Source of the DNA: Clitopilus passeckerianus
Lineage: Eukaryota > Basidiomycota > Agaricomycetes > Agaricales > Entolomataceae
Assembly (NCBI GenBank): GCA_944990035.1
Contig: CALYLX010000034.1
Span: 372,001-436,000 of the forward strand
Direction of reading: 5' to 3'
Length of the DNA stretch: 64,000 bases
Position numbers and translations under genes: made by a program. Of this stretch, positions 1 through 10,997 are shown one piece after another; within the stretch, counting starts at the first letter, position 1; every line of letters begins with the position of its first letter. The notes below the pieces were generated by a model, which saw only the letters and a program-made list of their open reading frames with translations, was not told where the DNA came from and searched no databases.

Positions 1-450
1 GGTTAGACTGATAACAGGTCAATGCAATGAAAGATTCCGCAACGAGATATGTATACCTTTGAGCTCTGCATCCTGGATAACTGCATGATTGGGCTGTTGT
101 GAATTTACGGATCAGGTCGGCCAGCTCGGTCGAAAACCATGAAGAACTTACAGAGGGATCTGGCTTTTCAGGAAGAGAACATGACCCAGCATACTAGTAG
201 CAAGCTTAGCAGCCATTATATCTGTCAGATAGTCAACATCTAGCGAGACAATCGTGATTTTCTCGCTGGTCGAAGTCGTTATATGGCCAACAGCTTTTGT
301 CACAGATTGCGCCTCAGCTTTTGCCTCATGGCTCGCAGCTGCCTCGGGTTCCAGGTTAGGTTTTGTTTCCACATCGGCTCCTCTCTCTAGAGACGGCGAA
401 TCTGAGGAGTCCTTAGATGGTGGTTCGGTTGAAGGTGAAAGCACAGGCAT
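1..450 (-). CDS. p31comet (MAD2L1-binding protein)-like, 3' part outside the window
   Basis: N-terminal part of a gene running off the left edge. The ATG at 448-450 opens a Ser/Pro/Glu-rich, probably disordered stretch of about 60 residues, followed by an ordered part. Exon 1 is 152..450, exon 2 is 57..93, and a third exon starts at 7 and leaves the window; both introns are about 50-58 nt with GT-AG ends. Joining exons 1 and 2 gives a helix ending in 'LGHVLFLKSQIPLPIMQLSR'. This resembles the 'hydrophobic helix - Q-(I/L)-P-L-P - xxQL' signature near the start of the p31comet fold, a protein that helps TRIP13 remodel Mad2 in spindle-checkpoint silencing. The function is inferred from this one motif, because the rest of the domain lies outside the window. 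Another short helical family remains possible. Confidence 0.45.
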
Positions 451-912
451 ACTGCAGGAGTTTGGGGGCGAGTAAACGAGCGGTTACGAGCCACACGGTG
501 GCGTGATTGACGCGTTTTTCGGTCACGCGTTTGATGTCACAACTTTCGGGCCGGGCTGGTTTGGTGCTTTGTCCCGCCAGCCTAACTCTTTCCCCAAAAC
601 AGTCAGTCTTCAAATTGTTTGGGATTCGATTTCTCTGATCACTAGTCGCTGAATATGCTTTCCTCAAATCACAAGCAAAATGTACAATATATTCAAGCAA
701 TTCAAAGTCAAGCACAAGCTACCAAGAGCAAACCAAGGGTTATAATACACTGAAGTCCAAAAGTTTAGAGGATTTGTTCAAAGTTCAGACCCAAACAAGA
801 TATCAATCAACCGTATGTGTTCATAAGAAAAGGATGCGCAAAACGACTCTTTTTTTGATTTTCCATCATATTTTCTCCCCCCGTCTTTGCTTATTGAATG
901 CCATTATGCCCT
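451..912. other. intergenic, shared 5' region and 3' flank
   Basis: Lies upstream of the p31comet-like gene and downstream of the secreted SH3-like gene. Short open frames here show no codon pattern, splice logic or recognisable motif. I see no gene. Confidence 0.5.
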
Positions 913-1419
913 TCAGCAGTTGGGCGGGAATGGGCCACCTGAAATCGTTTAGGCAAGCTTTCCTCATGTCGTTTAAGACGTTGAACTTACCCTTGAAATC
1001 GATCCAATACTCGGAAACCCAACATCCATCAGAGGTCTTGTCCCACCACCTGGCATCAGTCGGTCAGCAAGATGCCCTCTTCGAAAGCCGTGGCTCGGAC
1101 TTACGGATTTCCATAGACGGGCGTAGTATTCTGATATTCAGCGCATTGAAGGGACAGAACCTGGGACGAAATCAACATGGGTCCCCAGAACAAGATTGAT
1201 CGGGAAACCTACCTTTCCCTTCTTGTAAACCTTATTGATCTTGCAGTTCGTCCTGGGGCAAGCCCTGCAGTTCAACATAGAGGCTTTGACGGTACCAGAG
1301 ACGGCAAGCAAGGCAGCCTCACGGTGTGGCTCTACGATAGCAGGCTCGGGGATGGGCTCAGCCACCGCGAAGGCGATGAAGAAGGGAAGAGCGAGAATAG
1401 CAGCAAGTTTCATATTCAA
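913..1419 (-). CDS. small secreted protein with one SH3-like (SH3b-type) domain
   Basis: Four exons (1213..1419, 1105..1160, 991..1049, 913..938) give 115 residues. The N-terminus is a clear signal peptide (hydrophobic core LAAILALPFFIAFAVA, cleavage after AVA or AEP). The mature part reads as a bacterial-type SH3 domain: 'GTVKASMLNCRACPRTNCKI' is the N-x-R-x-x-P start, 'VYKKGK' is the RT-loop lysine-glycine turn, then 'VYGNPWWDKT' and 'GCWVSEYWIDFKG' close the barrel. Cysteines in the NCRAC, LQC and GCW segments suggest disulfides. Such domains often bind cell-wall peptides or glycans; here that is inference. The start could also be the third codon (1413). A TATAAAAA box lies 72-79 bases upstream. 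Confidence 0.8.
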
Positions 1420-1490
1420 ATTCAGCCTGAGTTCTGGGTGCGTTGGAAGGAAGTTGGAACTGCTGAAGTCTGAGAGATTGAACCAGAGGC

Positions 1491-1498
1491 TTTTTATA
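1491..1498 (-). promoter_or_regulatory. TATA box of the secreted SH3-like gene
   Basis: TATAAAAA on the minus strand, about 75 bases upstream of the ATG at 1419. This is the usual spacing for a TATA-driven, strongly regulated fungal promoter. Confidence 0.55.
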
Positions 1499-3970
1499 CC
1501 TATAAACTACCATGAAATGGGGAAGGATACCTCTAAAAAGGTATATTGGTCTCTGGAAGAGTAACCACCTCCAATGCGAATAGAAAGACGACTATCAGCT
1601 CACATGGGCCGACGATACTCATACAAATTACCACATCGATGCGATAAATGGCTTGTCTCAGGCAAAAGTGATCATTTGCGAGGCCAATTTAAACCCAAAC
1701 ATCTTGGCGATCCCGAATTCCTACGAGTGTGAACATTGTGAAGAGCAGTAATCGAGGATTTTGAGCGCAAAGCAGATGGTAATCAGCTTCTATTATTGCC
1801 AAGCACTGGCGAGATGAGCATCATTTGGGCATCCTTAGTTGGTTCTGCAGGGAAGCCAAGACGTTATAGCCTTAGTATCGAGCTTGCATCTCTGCAGTAG
1901 GGTCCACAGGAGACTTAGCTTAGTGGTTCGGAATACAGTATGCGCCACCGGCCCACGACGTTCAGCTCTTCAGCTTTTCTGCACTCCTTCAAATTTGTTC
2001 ATTTGAGTCGCCAATGATATACGAATCGAAAAGTATTCGTGGTTCATAGTCCAGAATTTTCTCTTGCCAGGTTTACTTTCAGCCTCAGACATGCAGTTGG
2101 TTGCTTTGGGCTACCGCGGCCAAAAACGACCGTCGCCGCAACGTCATATCTTAATACCCAGTCGTCTGATGACTGGGCCGCTCCTATAGTGGTGACAGTA
2201 GCACATTATACTAGCCATTTCTAGTAGCTAATAACTGCTCGATCAGTATATATGTACGACATAGTGGTTTTCTTGGTCCCAGCCAAAGCGCCGAAAACTA
2301 AGGAGGATCGACGGAAGTCGCTGATGCACAAGATGTTGATCCGCCGCTCCTTGATCAATTCCAAATTGAATACCAATCACTTGCTAATTTCGGCTGGATG
2401 CTTGGGAATAGGATCACCATCGCTGTCGACACCCACTGTACGACCCCCAAAGAACTCATCAAATCTTGGCCTTTCATGGGAACTTGCACTAGGTTGATTA
2501 TCACCGCTTAATCACACTTGGATTGATCAAAGCAAGATCAAAGGACCATATCGCCTTGAGCCAAACACGCAGGCGTAAACGGGGGAGATTTTGGAGCTAC
2601 TTGTCTCATCTCTCCCGGCCTCGTTAAGCCGATGGAAAGACGTTCAATGATGTTACACTTGTGTGCTCGTCTTTCCATGTGATTTCTTCAAGTTTTGGCC
2701 GTCGAGTACCGTTAGATACTGGCAGGGCATCCTAACGATCTTTACTGCTAGATTTTGAAGGTGCCAGCTCGGCGACCCTTGCAAGCGGATTCGTCGTCTA
2801 GCTAAAACGCTACATTTGGCTAGTGACATGAAAGTCGCCAAAACAAATCGGTCATGTTTTCAGTATGTTTCGGTATCCGGAAGAATCCCCTGAGCACGGA
2901 GCAAGGGCTAGCAAAGTGCATGGTTAAGTGCTAAATCAGCTTTATTCTTGATGCAGGAGCCAACACTGGCTGACCGCAATCTGCTACTCTCCAACTCGGA
3001 GCCCGGCATAGTAGGTTCTCATTGGGCTCGCATTCATAGAGAAGAGTTTTCCCTAGCTGACATACCATGTGCATAGGTACAAAGTTCACGTTCGCCTTTC
3101 GTAAAGTTTGAGCTGCCGGACGTTTGGTGGGACCAATGATCTCCTTCGGTGTAATGTACGGTCATTGAAGGTGTTCGGATGTGCCAAAACAAGGAAAAAG
3201 AAGCCGGAGTCGCGTACCTACGCGTACCTCCCCCATATCATTCAAGACGTGTCGTTTGGCTCAAAGATCCACCGAAGACGTTGTCGTGGACGAGCCTATT
3301 TTTGTCGTTACATCTGGGAGATCGGCCCCATCAGCGAGTGATGTTGATTAGGAATTGTTGACCAGGCCAACGCCGATCAGCCTTGTGCATAGCCTTAGGT
3401 TCAAACCATCACTACCACCGAATGCCACTGGACTTGTAACTCGTATTCCGCTTCGCATGCGCAAAAACAGAGAGCTTCAATTGTTCTATGCATGACTTTA
3501 AGTTACACTCTCCGGATATTGTGTTGGATTGATGAATCAGATCCACAAGCGCCCAATTCTCAGTGATCTGTCACTCCGACTCAGCCCTTCCGACTATTAT
3601 AGCCTTTTCGTACAGACTCAGTCCACCACCATCAAAACATGAAGCAATTGTATTACATACAACCTCCGAGCAAGACCGTGTTGAGTAAGCCCCCTAGGTC
3701 ATGTCAGAATTGGTGGAAGGGCTGGTGGGGGACCGTTGCCTGGTGCCGCTGAAGGCCACATTGACAAACCACAGGTCTCGGCGGCTAAAGTGAACTCCAA
3801 TCTGGGCTCTGCTTCCTGAAAACTACAAAAGGAGCTTGGGATGCCTCGTCGTTTCTTCAGCTGGTCTCACCCCAAAACACTCTCTTACAGTCTTCACTTC
3901 TCGCCTTCCTCCTTCTTCAATCTACTTTCCTTCTATCGTTCCTCTTACACTTTCAAAACAATTCGTATTC
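1499..3970. other. 2.5-kb gene-poor stretch
   Basis: Only short unsupported open frames occur here, for example around 2039-2497 and 3108-3341. None shows a signal peptide, a domain motif or splice continuation. No tRNA, long repeat or transposon domain was seen. It may hold the promoters of the two flanking divergent genes or decayed sequence. Confidence 0.5.
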
Positions 3971-4454
3971 ATGATGGTCGCTGGAAAGACTCAGATCGCT
4001 GCCGCCGTAGCTGTCATCGTCCTTGGAGGCTCTGCTCTCGCTGCACCAACCGACCGGATGGTCGCTCGGGACTCCGACGAGGAACTCTACGCTTTTCTTG
4101 CTCGCAGCAACCAAGCAGGCAAAGCTGCTGGAAAGGTGGTCGGCCACGTTATCAAGGATGCAGCTCACTCTGCTCTTACCGAACACATTACTGGCAAACT
4201 CAATGACAAGACTAGGAATCAGACACCTGTCAACCCTGCCGTGAATGCCGCCATTGCGAAAGTGTAAGCCCGTCATTTCTTCGTGATCATTCTCCCGAGA
4301 TGTTGACCCCACTCCTAGTTCTGGTCCTTATTCCAATGCCGCCGTCGCTGCTGCTCTCGGTCATCTCCACGGTGGTGGCAAGAAGCAGCGCGACCTCGAG
4401 GACGATCTTATGGAAATCTTCGTTCGTGCCCTTGAGCTCGATGATCTGGAGTAA
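3971..4454 (+). CDS. small secreted protein with paired acidic/leucine motifs
   Basis: Two exons (3971..4263, 4319..4454) encode 142 residues. A signal peptide (TQIAAAVAVIVLGGSALA) is followed by APTDRMV. Two similar acidic, leucine-rich segments frame the mature chain: 'RDSDEELYAFLAR' near the start and 'RDLEDDLMEIFVRALELDDL' at the very end. The second follows a KKQR basic site. Between them lies a Gly/Ala/His-rich part ('GKAAGKVVGHVIKD', 'AALGHLHGGGKK'). No cysteines, so it is not a cysteine-rich effector. The basic sites would allow processing by a Kex2-type protease, but that is inference. I do not recognise a named family. An in-frame upstream ATG at 3836 would remove the signal peptide from the N-terminus, so I prefer the ATG at 3971. 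Confidence 0.75.
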
Positions 4455-4789
4455 AGGAAGAAGTGTTTTGTACGAGTAGTGTCACTACCTTAATCGTTTG
4501 ACTAGCATAAACATCCCCTCATCAGATGTGCTGATGAGGCAATTAATCATTCGTTATGCATACTATTCTCGTCATCTAAGAGCACACTTTCTATGGCCTC
4601 ACTTGTGTCACGAAGTCTCGAAGATTTATCGAGTAAGGCATATTGGACTTCGTGTTTGTATAAAATGCGACAACATGCGAAATCATAGTAAACATAAATG
4701 CAAAGCTACTGATCATTATCTAACAATCCAAAGAAGTAGGTATTATGTACACGACCAACGATCACTTCCCACCTCCCATCCAACTACAC
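4455..4789. other. convergent 3' flank
   Basis: Tail-to-tail spacer between the small secreted protein gene and zuotin. AT-rich, with no gene seen; it should hold both polyadenylation regions. Confidence 0.5.
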
Positions 4790-6308
4790 CTAAGCGGCCG
4801 CACCATTGCCCTCCTCAGCAGCCCTAGCAGCTCTCCTAGCCTTCTTAGCAGCAGTCGCAGCAGCTGCCTTAGCCTTCTTCGCCTCCTCCTTCGCAACCTT
4901 ATCAGCAGCCTCCTTCGCCTTCGCCTCCTCCTCGGCCTTCTTCTTTTCCTCTTCCAGCTGCGCCTTCGATTTCAGCACTGGCTTGCCGGCGGCTGCGGCT
5001 GCGGCTGCCTTTTTGACTTCACGGGCTTTCTTCTCGTCTTCTTTGATGCGCTTGATACGAGGGTCAAGGCTAAATTGGCGGAAAATACTATTAGATGTGG
5101 ATACCAGGCAAGGTGGGAAAGGCCGTACCTTAGAGCAAGATCGACCAAACCACGAATTTTGGCAGTGTCTTCCTTCTTTCGGCGAGCGCGTTCAGTTTTG
5201 TTCTTCTTCTCAGTGTAACGCTTGTCGTCACGGCTATATGATTCAATGTTAGAATCGGGTACAAAAATGGCAGCAAGAGATGTGCCTGTCGCTGCCTTCA
5301 TTAACCTCCTTATCCAACCACTCGAAGCTCCTCCAGCTGTCGAAGTTGTACCAGAAATCATAGAAGCTTTCAACATCTTCTTTGCTAGCGTCGAGGGTAC
5401 CGAGTGAAGGTACGGGTTGGACACGAGAGAATCGCTCGTAGAGCTTGAAGATGGGGGTAAAGGTCTTGAAGAAATCCTTCTTCTTCGCCTACATGAAAAA
5501 GATGACATCAGCTACCTGCTCTGAGAGGCAAAGACGAATCAGAATCTGACCTTGAACTCCTTCTCGGTTATACCAGTAAGCCTCTCTTCTCTCTCGAGAA
5601 GATCATGATCAACAGAGTCGTATTGCCGCCTCTTCTCGGGGTTGGTGAGAACCTCGTGGGCTTTTTGGATACACTTAAAGAATGCATCGTCGTTGGTGTT
5701 TGACTGGGTGATTCCGAGATATGTGGATATCGGCTCGGTGGTGGTGGTAGAGGCTTTCTTGTCGGGATGGTGCTTGAGAACCTTTTTGCGATCTGTAATA
5801 AGTGCGTGTTTGAGTGAAGCTGAAATTTGGAGCAAGAAGAATGTATGACTTACGTGCGATCTTGATCTGGTCGGGTGTTGCGAGGTATCTGAACTTGGAC
5901 AGGCCAAGAACAGCGTAGTTGTCTTGTTTCTGTAACAAAATATCTCAGCATTGATATCCTGCAGAATTTTCAAAGAGATCGCACCTTCCACTCCTTGGGA
6001 TCTTGGGCCAACAATTCCTCTGGCTCCTCCTCATCTCCAACGCCGAGATCATCTTCAATACCGTTCTCACCGGCGGCAAGCTTCTTCTTGGCTTCATTTT
6101 CTGCCTCTAGAAATGCATCCAAGGACTCGAAGTTGTGATTATGGTGCAGCGCCAGTCGCAGGTGGTTGAGGTGGGCAACACCAACTGGTAGCAGAGTTCG
6201 ATGGCCCGTTGGGTGTGGTGCGGTGATCTTGGACGTCGACGTCGACGGTGGCAAATAGCCTTTGGGAACGGCGGGCGTTGCTACTGGCACTGCGATGACC
6301 GACGCCAT
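4790..6308 (-). CDS. ZUO1: zuotin, ribosome-associated J-protein
   Basis: Six exons (5985..6308, 5854..5929, 5551..5792, 5286..5488, 5129..5233, 4790..5069) give 409 residues. After a 110-residue leader comes a J domain starting 'KQDNYAVLGLSKFRYLAT' with the catalytic HPD loop in 'KVLKHHPDKK' and 'CIQKAHEVLTNPEKRRQYDS' closing it. The zuotin homology region follows ('FFKTFTPIFKLYERFS', 'FYDFWYNFDSWRSFEWLDKE', 'KRYTEKKNKTERARRKKED'). The tail is a lysine/alanine/glutamate coiled coil that in yeast contacts the ribosome. Zuotin pairs with an atypical Hsp70 as the ribosome-associated complex for nascent chains. There are no C-terminal SANT repeats, as in fungi and unlike animal MPP11. Intron 4 (5234..5285) begins GC rather than GT; no GT donor restores the frame there. 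Confidence 0.95.
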
Positions 6309-6903
6309 TTTCTCGACGTTTTTTTAATTTTTTGGCGAAGACTTGCCTTGAGCAATCGTTCAAGCGATCAAGGATTTTTTTCTCGCGTTGTTGTGCTTTA
6401 TTTGATCTTCAGGCTATTGGCTTCCACTAAATGTCGGTCTTTCGGGCCGTATATTGATTCGGAGATCGAAACCGCCACGTTTTTATTCAGCTGAACTTGA
6501 ATCGGAATCAGGACCATCTCGCAACTTTCATTTCCCCGAGGTAATTCCGGAACCGCAACCTTGACGTCTTCCAGGGTTTCCAGGAGCCGCAAACCAATCA
6601 CAGCCTTGCGAAAAGGTTTCGAGTCATTAATTCAGAAGATGCTGACTGAAATATCTGATGCAATTGACCTCGTGCCTACGGGTGGCCTTCCGCTAGCCTT
6701 CCATGGATAGCTATCGTCTTGTTATGGATGCGAGGAGTAAGGATCGCGTTCTCAAAAGAGCTTGAACAATATATTAGCCTGACATGGCTTGCTAATCACT
6801 CTGGTATAGCACCCTAAAATGTATATCTATTATCGTCTACGTGGACGATAAGAAGTCTAGGGTCGTCCGTGGAGTGCGCTCATCGGAACTGGCACTGCTA
6901 GGG
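6309..6903. other. divergent promoter region, zuotin / arrestin-like
   Basis: Upstream of both neighbours. No open frame of interest. It should contain both promoters; a TATA box at 6904 marks the arrestin-like side. Confidence 0.5.
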
Positions 6904-6910
6904 TATAAAA
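6904..6910 (+). promoter_or_regulatory. TATA box of the arrestin-like gene
   Basis: TATAAAA sits only 7 bases before the ATG at 6917 but 61 bases before the ATG at 6971. Transcription normally starts some 30 bases after a TATA box, so 6917 would be upstream of the transcript and 6971 is the better start. Confidence 0.55.
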
Positions 6911-6970
6911 TCTAGGATGGGTAAAGAAAGACTTAGATTCTTCGCCCTCTCGACTCAACCCGAAAACCTC

Positions 6971-8566
6971 ATGGAAAACTTAATCAGCTCAAACTATTCC
7001 GAACTTCCCTTCTTCAACTACCCCCCTTGTGTTGGACCCTGCTATGAACCTAAACCTCGTTGCCCGCCCAACTATTCTGTGGCACCTAATCGCGGAGAGC
7101 GCCAGTTGCAGTTCACGCCACGCTTCAACCAGCCCTCGTCGAGCGATACATATGTCGCCTCGTCTGGTAACATCGTCGTTACCCTCAGTAGCCAGGAACC
7201 TGCTCCTGCGACTCCATCTTATGGTCTACGAGGTCTCGTCAACGGGATCGTACACTGCAGACAACCAGACAGAGTAAGCCACATTTCAATAAAGGTGAAT
7301 TTTACTTACTCAAATACGACGATGCAGCTGCTGAACAACCTTTGACCAGGTCGAAGGCAAAACAAATGCTTCAGCGTTCGTTGCAGGTGTTTCCTGGACA
7401 CGATGTTTCACAATTTGGCAGCGGACTTCCGCAGAACAAACATGTCCTTCTTTGCACCCTTTCTCATACCAGCTTCCTGCAAGATGCACCATTAACGACA
7501 CCGAGTGCCGACTTCCTCCCAGCTACGTAGTCGGCTGGCACCCAGGTCTTCCTGTTGACTTCGCCAGTGTCAAATATTCTATCACCATCTCGGTCACCTA
7601 CACACGACGCGCTTTTGAGCTCACCGACCGGATTAAAACGTATGTGGCCGTCGTTTTGTGTACGAGCAAAGGCTGAAGCTAATCTCGTCGACAATTAGCG
7701 TCGAAATTCCATTCACATACGCTCCTCAAACTCAAGCCGACATGCCTATCATTACTGGGCTATGTTTCTTCACCTCCATAAAATCATCTCCGGATCTCTG
7801 GTACCAGGCAGTGTCGCTATCAGAGCCCCGGAACGACCTTCAACTACAGCCTATCAGCTGCCTCGTACGTCCCTGTTCCTGCAGTCTTCTCCCTGCCCAT
7901 ACTAAACTTCACCAGATGTTCGTCCCCAGCTGCCGCACCTACTCTCTCCGCGACTCCATCCCCTTCCACATCCAACTAAACAGCACCCTCACCTCCCTCC
8001 GCGAATTCCTCCGACCAGGCCTCGACGACCCCACCAACCCAGGCGACTTCCTCAAACCTTCAACCTCCACTGGCACCGGCAAAGGGAAACTCCCCAAAAA
8101 GTGCCCGCTAGAATGCTTATCCGTGTTCAGCGTCAAAATGGTTCGTAAAACTCACGTCACCACCCTCCGGGGGGAAGTGCTTTCGAAAGAGACGGTGTTG
8201 GGTGAGGGGTGGATATGTGAGATTCCGCCGGATATGTGTCCTCCTGAATTCGAATCTGGATTCGGAAGGGGAGGGAAAGTGGATGTGGTGCATTTGAATT
8301 GTAGAGGCGAGATACAGGCTGGGGAAAATGTGAGGGTTGGGTCGTTCCAGATAATGAATATTGTTGTTGAGGTAAGGGACTGCTCAGTTTTATCAGAGTT
8401 TGAGGCTGATTGGGCGATGTTTGTGTAGGATGCCATTGTGCTCAGGATTAAGCCTCCAGCATTACCTGATCAGCCATCGCTGTTCCTACCAGCTGAGATT
8501 TCAATACCAATAAGATTGGTAACGGACTCGTATGTGGATGCACCGGACTATGACATTGGGACCTAG
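6971..8566 (+). CDS. arrestin-like protein
   Basis: Five exons (6971..7273, 7350..7639, 7699..7864, 7916..8371, 8429..8566) give 450 residues. The chain reads as two beta-sandwich halves. The N-terminal half has a ligand-free 'LRGLVNGIVHCRQPDRVEG' strand pair, 'FSYQLPARC' and 'LPPSYVVGWHPGLPVD..VKYSITISVTYTRR', the usual layout of basidiomycete arrestin-like N domains. 'VEIPFTYAPQT' is the inter-domain linker. The C-terminal half has 'FVPSCRTYSLRDSIPFHIQL' and ends in 'EISIPIRLVTDSYVDAPDYD'. Fungal arrestins (ART/Rim8 types) bring ubiquitin ligases to membrane transporters; I see no PPxY motif, so its partner is open. The start was chosen by TATA spacing. Confidence 0.8.
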
Positions 8567-8771
8567 TATTGAACCTGCTGCTGATGATGTACGCTGGGCG
8601 GCAGGAGTGACTCGTATTCCTTTGGGACACGGAGAACGGCTCATACGGGTTGACTAGAGGATCATGTTGCCAACCAATAGATAGCCTCACAGGACAAAAA
8701 ATCTACGCGAGCCTAGAGTTGATAGGATAGCAAATATTCAATAATATTACGTGTCATATAATATACAATTA
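8567..8771. other. short convergent 3' flank
   Basis: Spacer between two stop codons, AT-rich just before 8771. No gene. Confidence 0.5.
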
Positions 8772-10997
8772 TTATAAAAACGACTTCTCCTGAACCCTCT
8801 CCTCCAGTCCTTTCTCTAAATCAAACTCCTCTCCTTCCAGCTCCCGGCTCCCGAACCTCGCCAAACCCAAGCCAAGTATGTTCGGCTTCAGTTTGCCTGC
8901 GTCCTTCCCATTATCGACCCCAGCATCAACATTCACAACCTCAACAGCAGGACCCGAACCATGTTCAGGTGTCGGACCCCTCGACCTTCTGCCTCTGTCC
9001 CTACCTCTCTGCTCCACCCCAGGACTTGGAGATACCTCCCTCGCTCGATTTCGTGGCGTATGGTTCGGCGAGCCCGAGCCAGCAGGCCCGACTAGAGTTC
9101 GAGGTTGGTCCCGAATATGAGCACCGTAGCTTCTTAGAGTCTTTACAATGAGAGCGAAGTAAATCAGGCCGAGGGCGAGGATGCAGGTTATGGCTATTCG
9201 GGGACCTAGGGCTGCACGCGGGGATACAGGATTGTTTGCGTCTGGGTCTGGGTCGTCCGAGGAGCCTGTGCGCCAGACGTAGGAGAGGATTGAGACGATG
9301 AAGGCTACCATGGACCTGAGGGCGGTGTGTGAGTAGAGAAGATGGGTGTGTGCCTGGATGACTTACCAGGCTAACCATATCGCGGGCATTGCTAGTAGTA
9401 CCCAGACGTTCCACCATATCAGGGTGTCCGTTCGTCGTGCTTGCTGCGGGTTACGTTAGTACCTGAATAAATGATGCATAACAAGAAAGCGCGGGTCGAC
9501 TAACCTCTGCCCATTTGCATGCCCTGTACATGCTCCTCATCGTTCCAAAACGAACGATATAAATGCATCCATATGTGAGGCTCATCAAAGCACATATAAG
9601 GGATATAAAAGCAGCAGTCCGAGTGAGAGGATCATGACTTGCTTCCGGTATTTGAAACATCGTTAAAATCGCCCTGGCCATGGCCATTAGCAGGTGAATG
9701 GGGACAGTGGCTATCAACTACTCACGTCAGTAGCAAAGCCGAAACCAAGTTCAATGTCTTCCATTCTCTGAGCAAGGAGTCGATAAAAGCTTCCCAGTTG
9801 CTCTTAAACCGAATCAAGGAATGTGGCACAACGGGAGAGGACCATTCGTCAGGAAATGGTAATGGTGGTTGCTGATTCGTCCCAGGTGTTGACCCAGCCG
9901 CGGCATTTGGAGTGGAAGAAAATGCGCGTGGTGGGCTGGGAAATCCTGTATGAGGTGGGCCGGTAGGATCTGGTATCCCATAGCCACCAGCAGCAGAAGG
10001 GTTCTGTCTACCCGCCCAATATTGGGCAGCTGGACCTCTACCCCCACCCCCGCATTCTATCATCCTTTGAATATCAGGCTTGCTGACTTCCGCGTCCTCG
10101 AATAGCTTGGCAACACGAGTGAAGTACATTGACGGGAGTCGAAGTAGGAAGTTGAGGTATATTTGTCGTGGGAGGGTATCGGTGAAGAACCAGCGCACAT
10201 TCTCGCTAGCAGTTACCACGCTTGAGGAGGTTATACATTGACATTGGCTGCAGTACATCGAGTCTTGAGATCCATGATGCTCGTGAAGATGGAGAAAATT
10301 CGTTGCTGGGGATGAAAGAAGAGATTTTTTGAGCTTGCGTTTTAGCTTGAATGGGTCAATGGGGATGAATGGTTCATCGTGATCTTGAGCGTGTCGATGG
10401 CGAGTCAGGTTTGCAGATAGTTGTTGGAATATTCGTAAAGGGGAGGTCGCCCTGGCAAGGGAGGGGGAATGTGACCTTGGAGTGCCCTTGGTAGGAGATG
10501 GAGGGAGGGATGGGTCGCTAATGCTTGTTATGGGTATTTTAGCGATTTCTGGGCTGAATGTCAGTTTCACCTCGAGTTTGGCTAGGTGAGAGTAACGTAC
10601 GAGGTCGACTCGAGATGTGGCCAGGATCGCTCTCAAACGAGACCCGTGGTTTAGCATCGACCTGAGAGGTGTCAGCGGACGTCGAGCCATGGGACGCAGC
10701 CTTCGCGGTTTGGTATGGTCCTTTCCACGTATGGGCATTTCTCTGTGATTCCAGTTCGGTAGTTGAAAAGGAAGGCAGGGAGTGGGTTTCTACAAGGCTC
10801 CTTCTATACAAATGGCTGGGCAGAGCCTGTGACGGAAGCACCGGCGACCGACGGGGTCTGCTGGAGCTTGGGTCTGTACTCGTCGGTAAACCAGTTGGCA
10901 AAGCTGATAATTTATCCGAGGACGTTTGGTCAGAAAGGTGTGAACCTGAAAATGCCCGATTGATGTCAGAGACAGTCGCAATGCACAAGACCACCAT
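8772..10997 (-). CDS. conserved multi-span membrane protein of unknown function
   Basis: Five exons (10601..10997, 9726..10548, 9505..9673, 9367..9443, 8772..9315) give 669 residues with a closed frame. The first 200 or so residues are Ser/Pro/Arg-rich and probably cytosolic. A conserved-looking block follows: 'NVRWFFTDTLPRQIYLNFLL' and 'LPSMYFTRVAKLFEDAEVS'. Then come a glycine/proline linker and about four membrane spans ('TAAFISLICALMSLTYGCIY', 'LIWWNVWVLLAMPAIWLAW', 'MVAFIVSILSYVW', 'RIAITCILALGLIYFALIV'). The tail is charged and ends 'GLEERVQEKSFL'. I recognise no named domain. The acceptor at 10549-10550 ('cccag') rather than the nearer 'ttcag' was needed to keep the frame. The start at 10997 is the least certain part. 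Confidence 0.7.

Noticed and set aside
774..1199. 141-codon plus-strand open frame over the SH3-like gene
   Set aside because: Antisense to the spliced secreted protein, no motif or signal; the minus strand explains the coding signal.
2039..2497. Two short plus-strand open frames
   Set aside because: No homology, no splice continuation and no promoter signal; treated as chance.
3108..3361. Overlapping plus-strand frames of 60-77 codons
   Set aside because: Low complexity basic peptides in two frames at once, typical of chance.
4745..5252. Long plus-strand Leu/Ser- and Ala/Phe-rich frames
   Set aside because: Antisense shadow of the Lys/Ala/Glu repeat in the zuotin tail.
10549..10600. Acceptor 'ttcag' five bases before the one used in the membrane protein
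   Set aside because: It breaks the frame; the 'cccag' acceptor gives a 52-nt intron and a total of exactly 670 codons.
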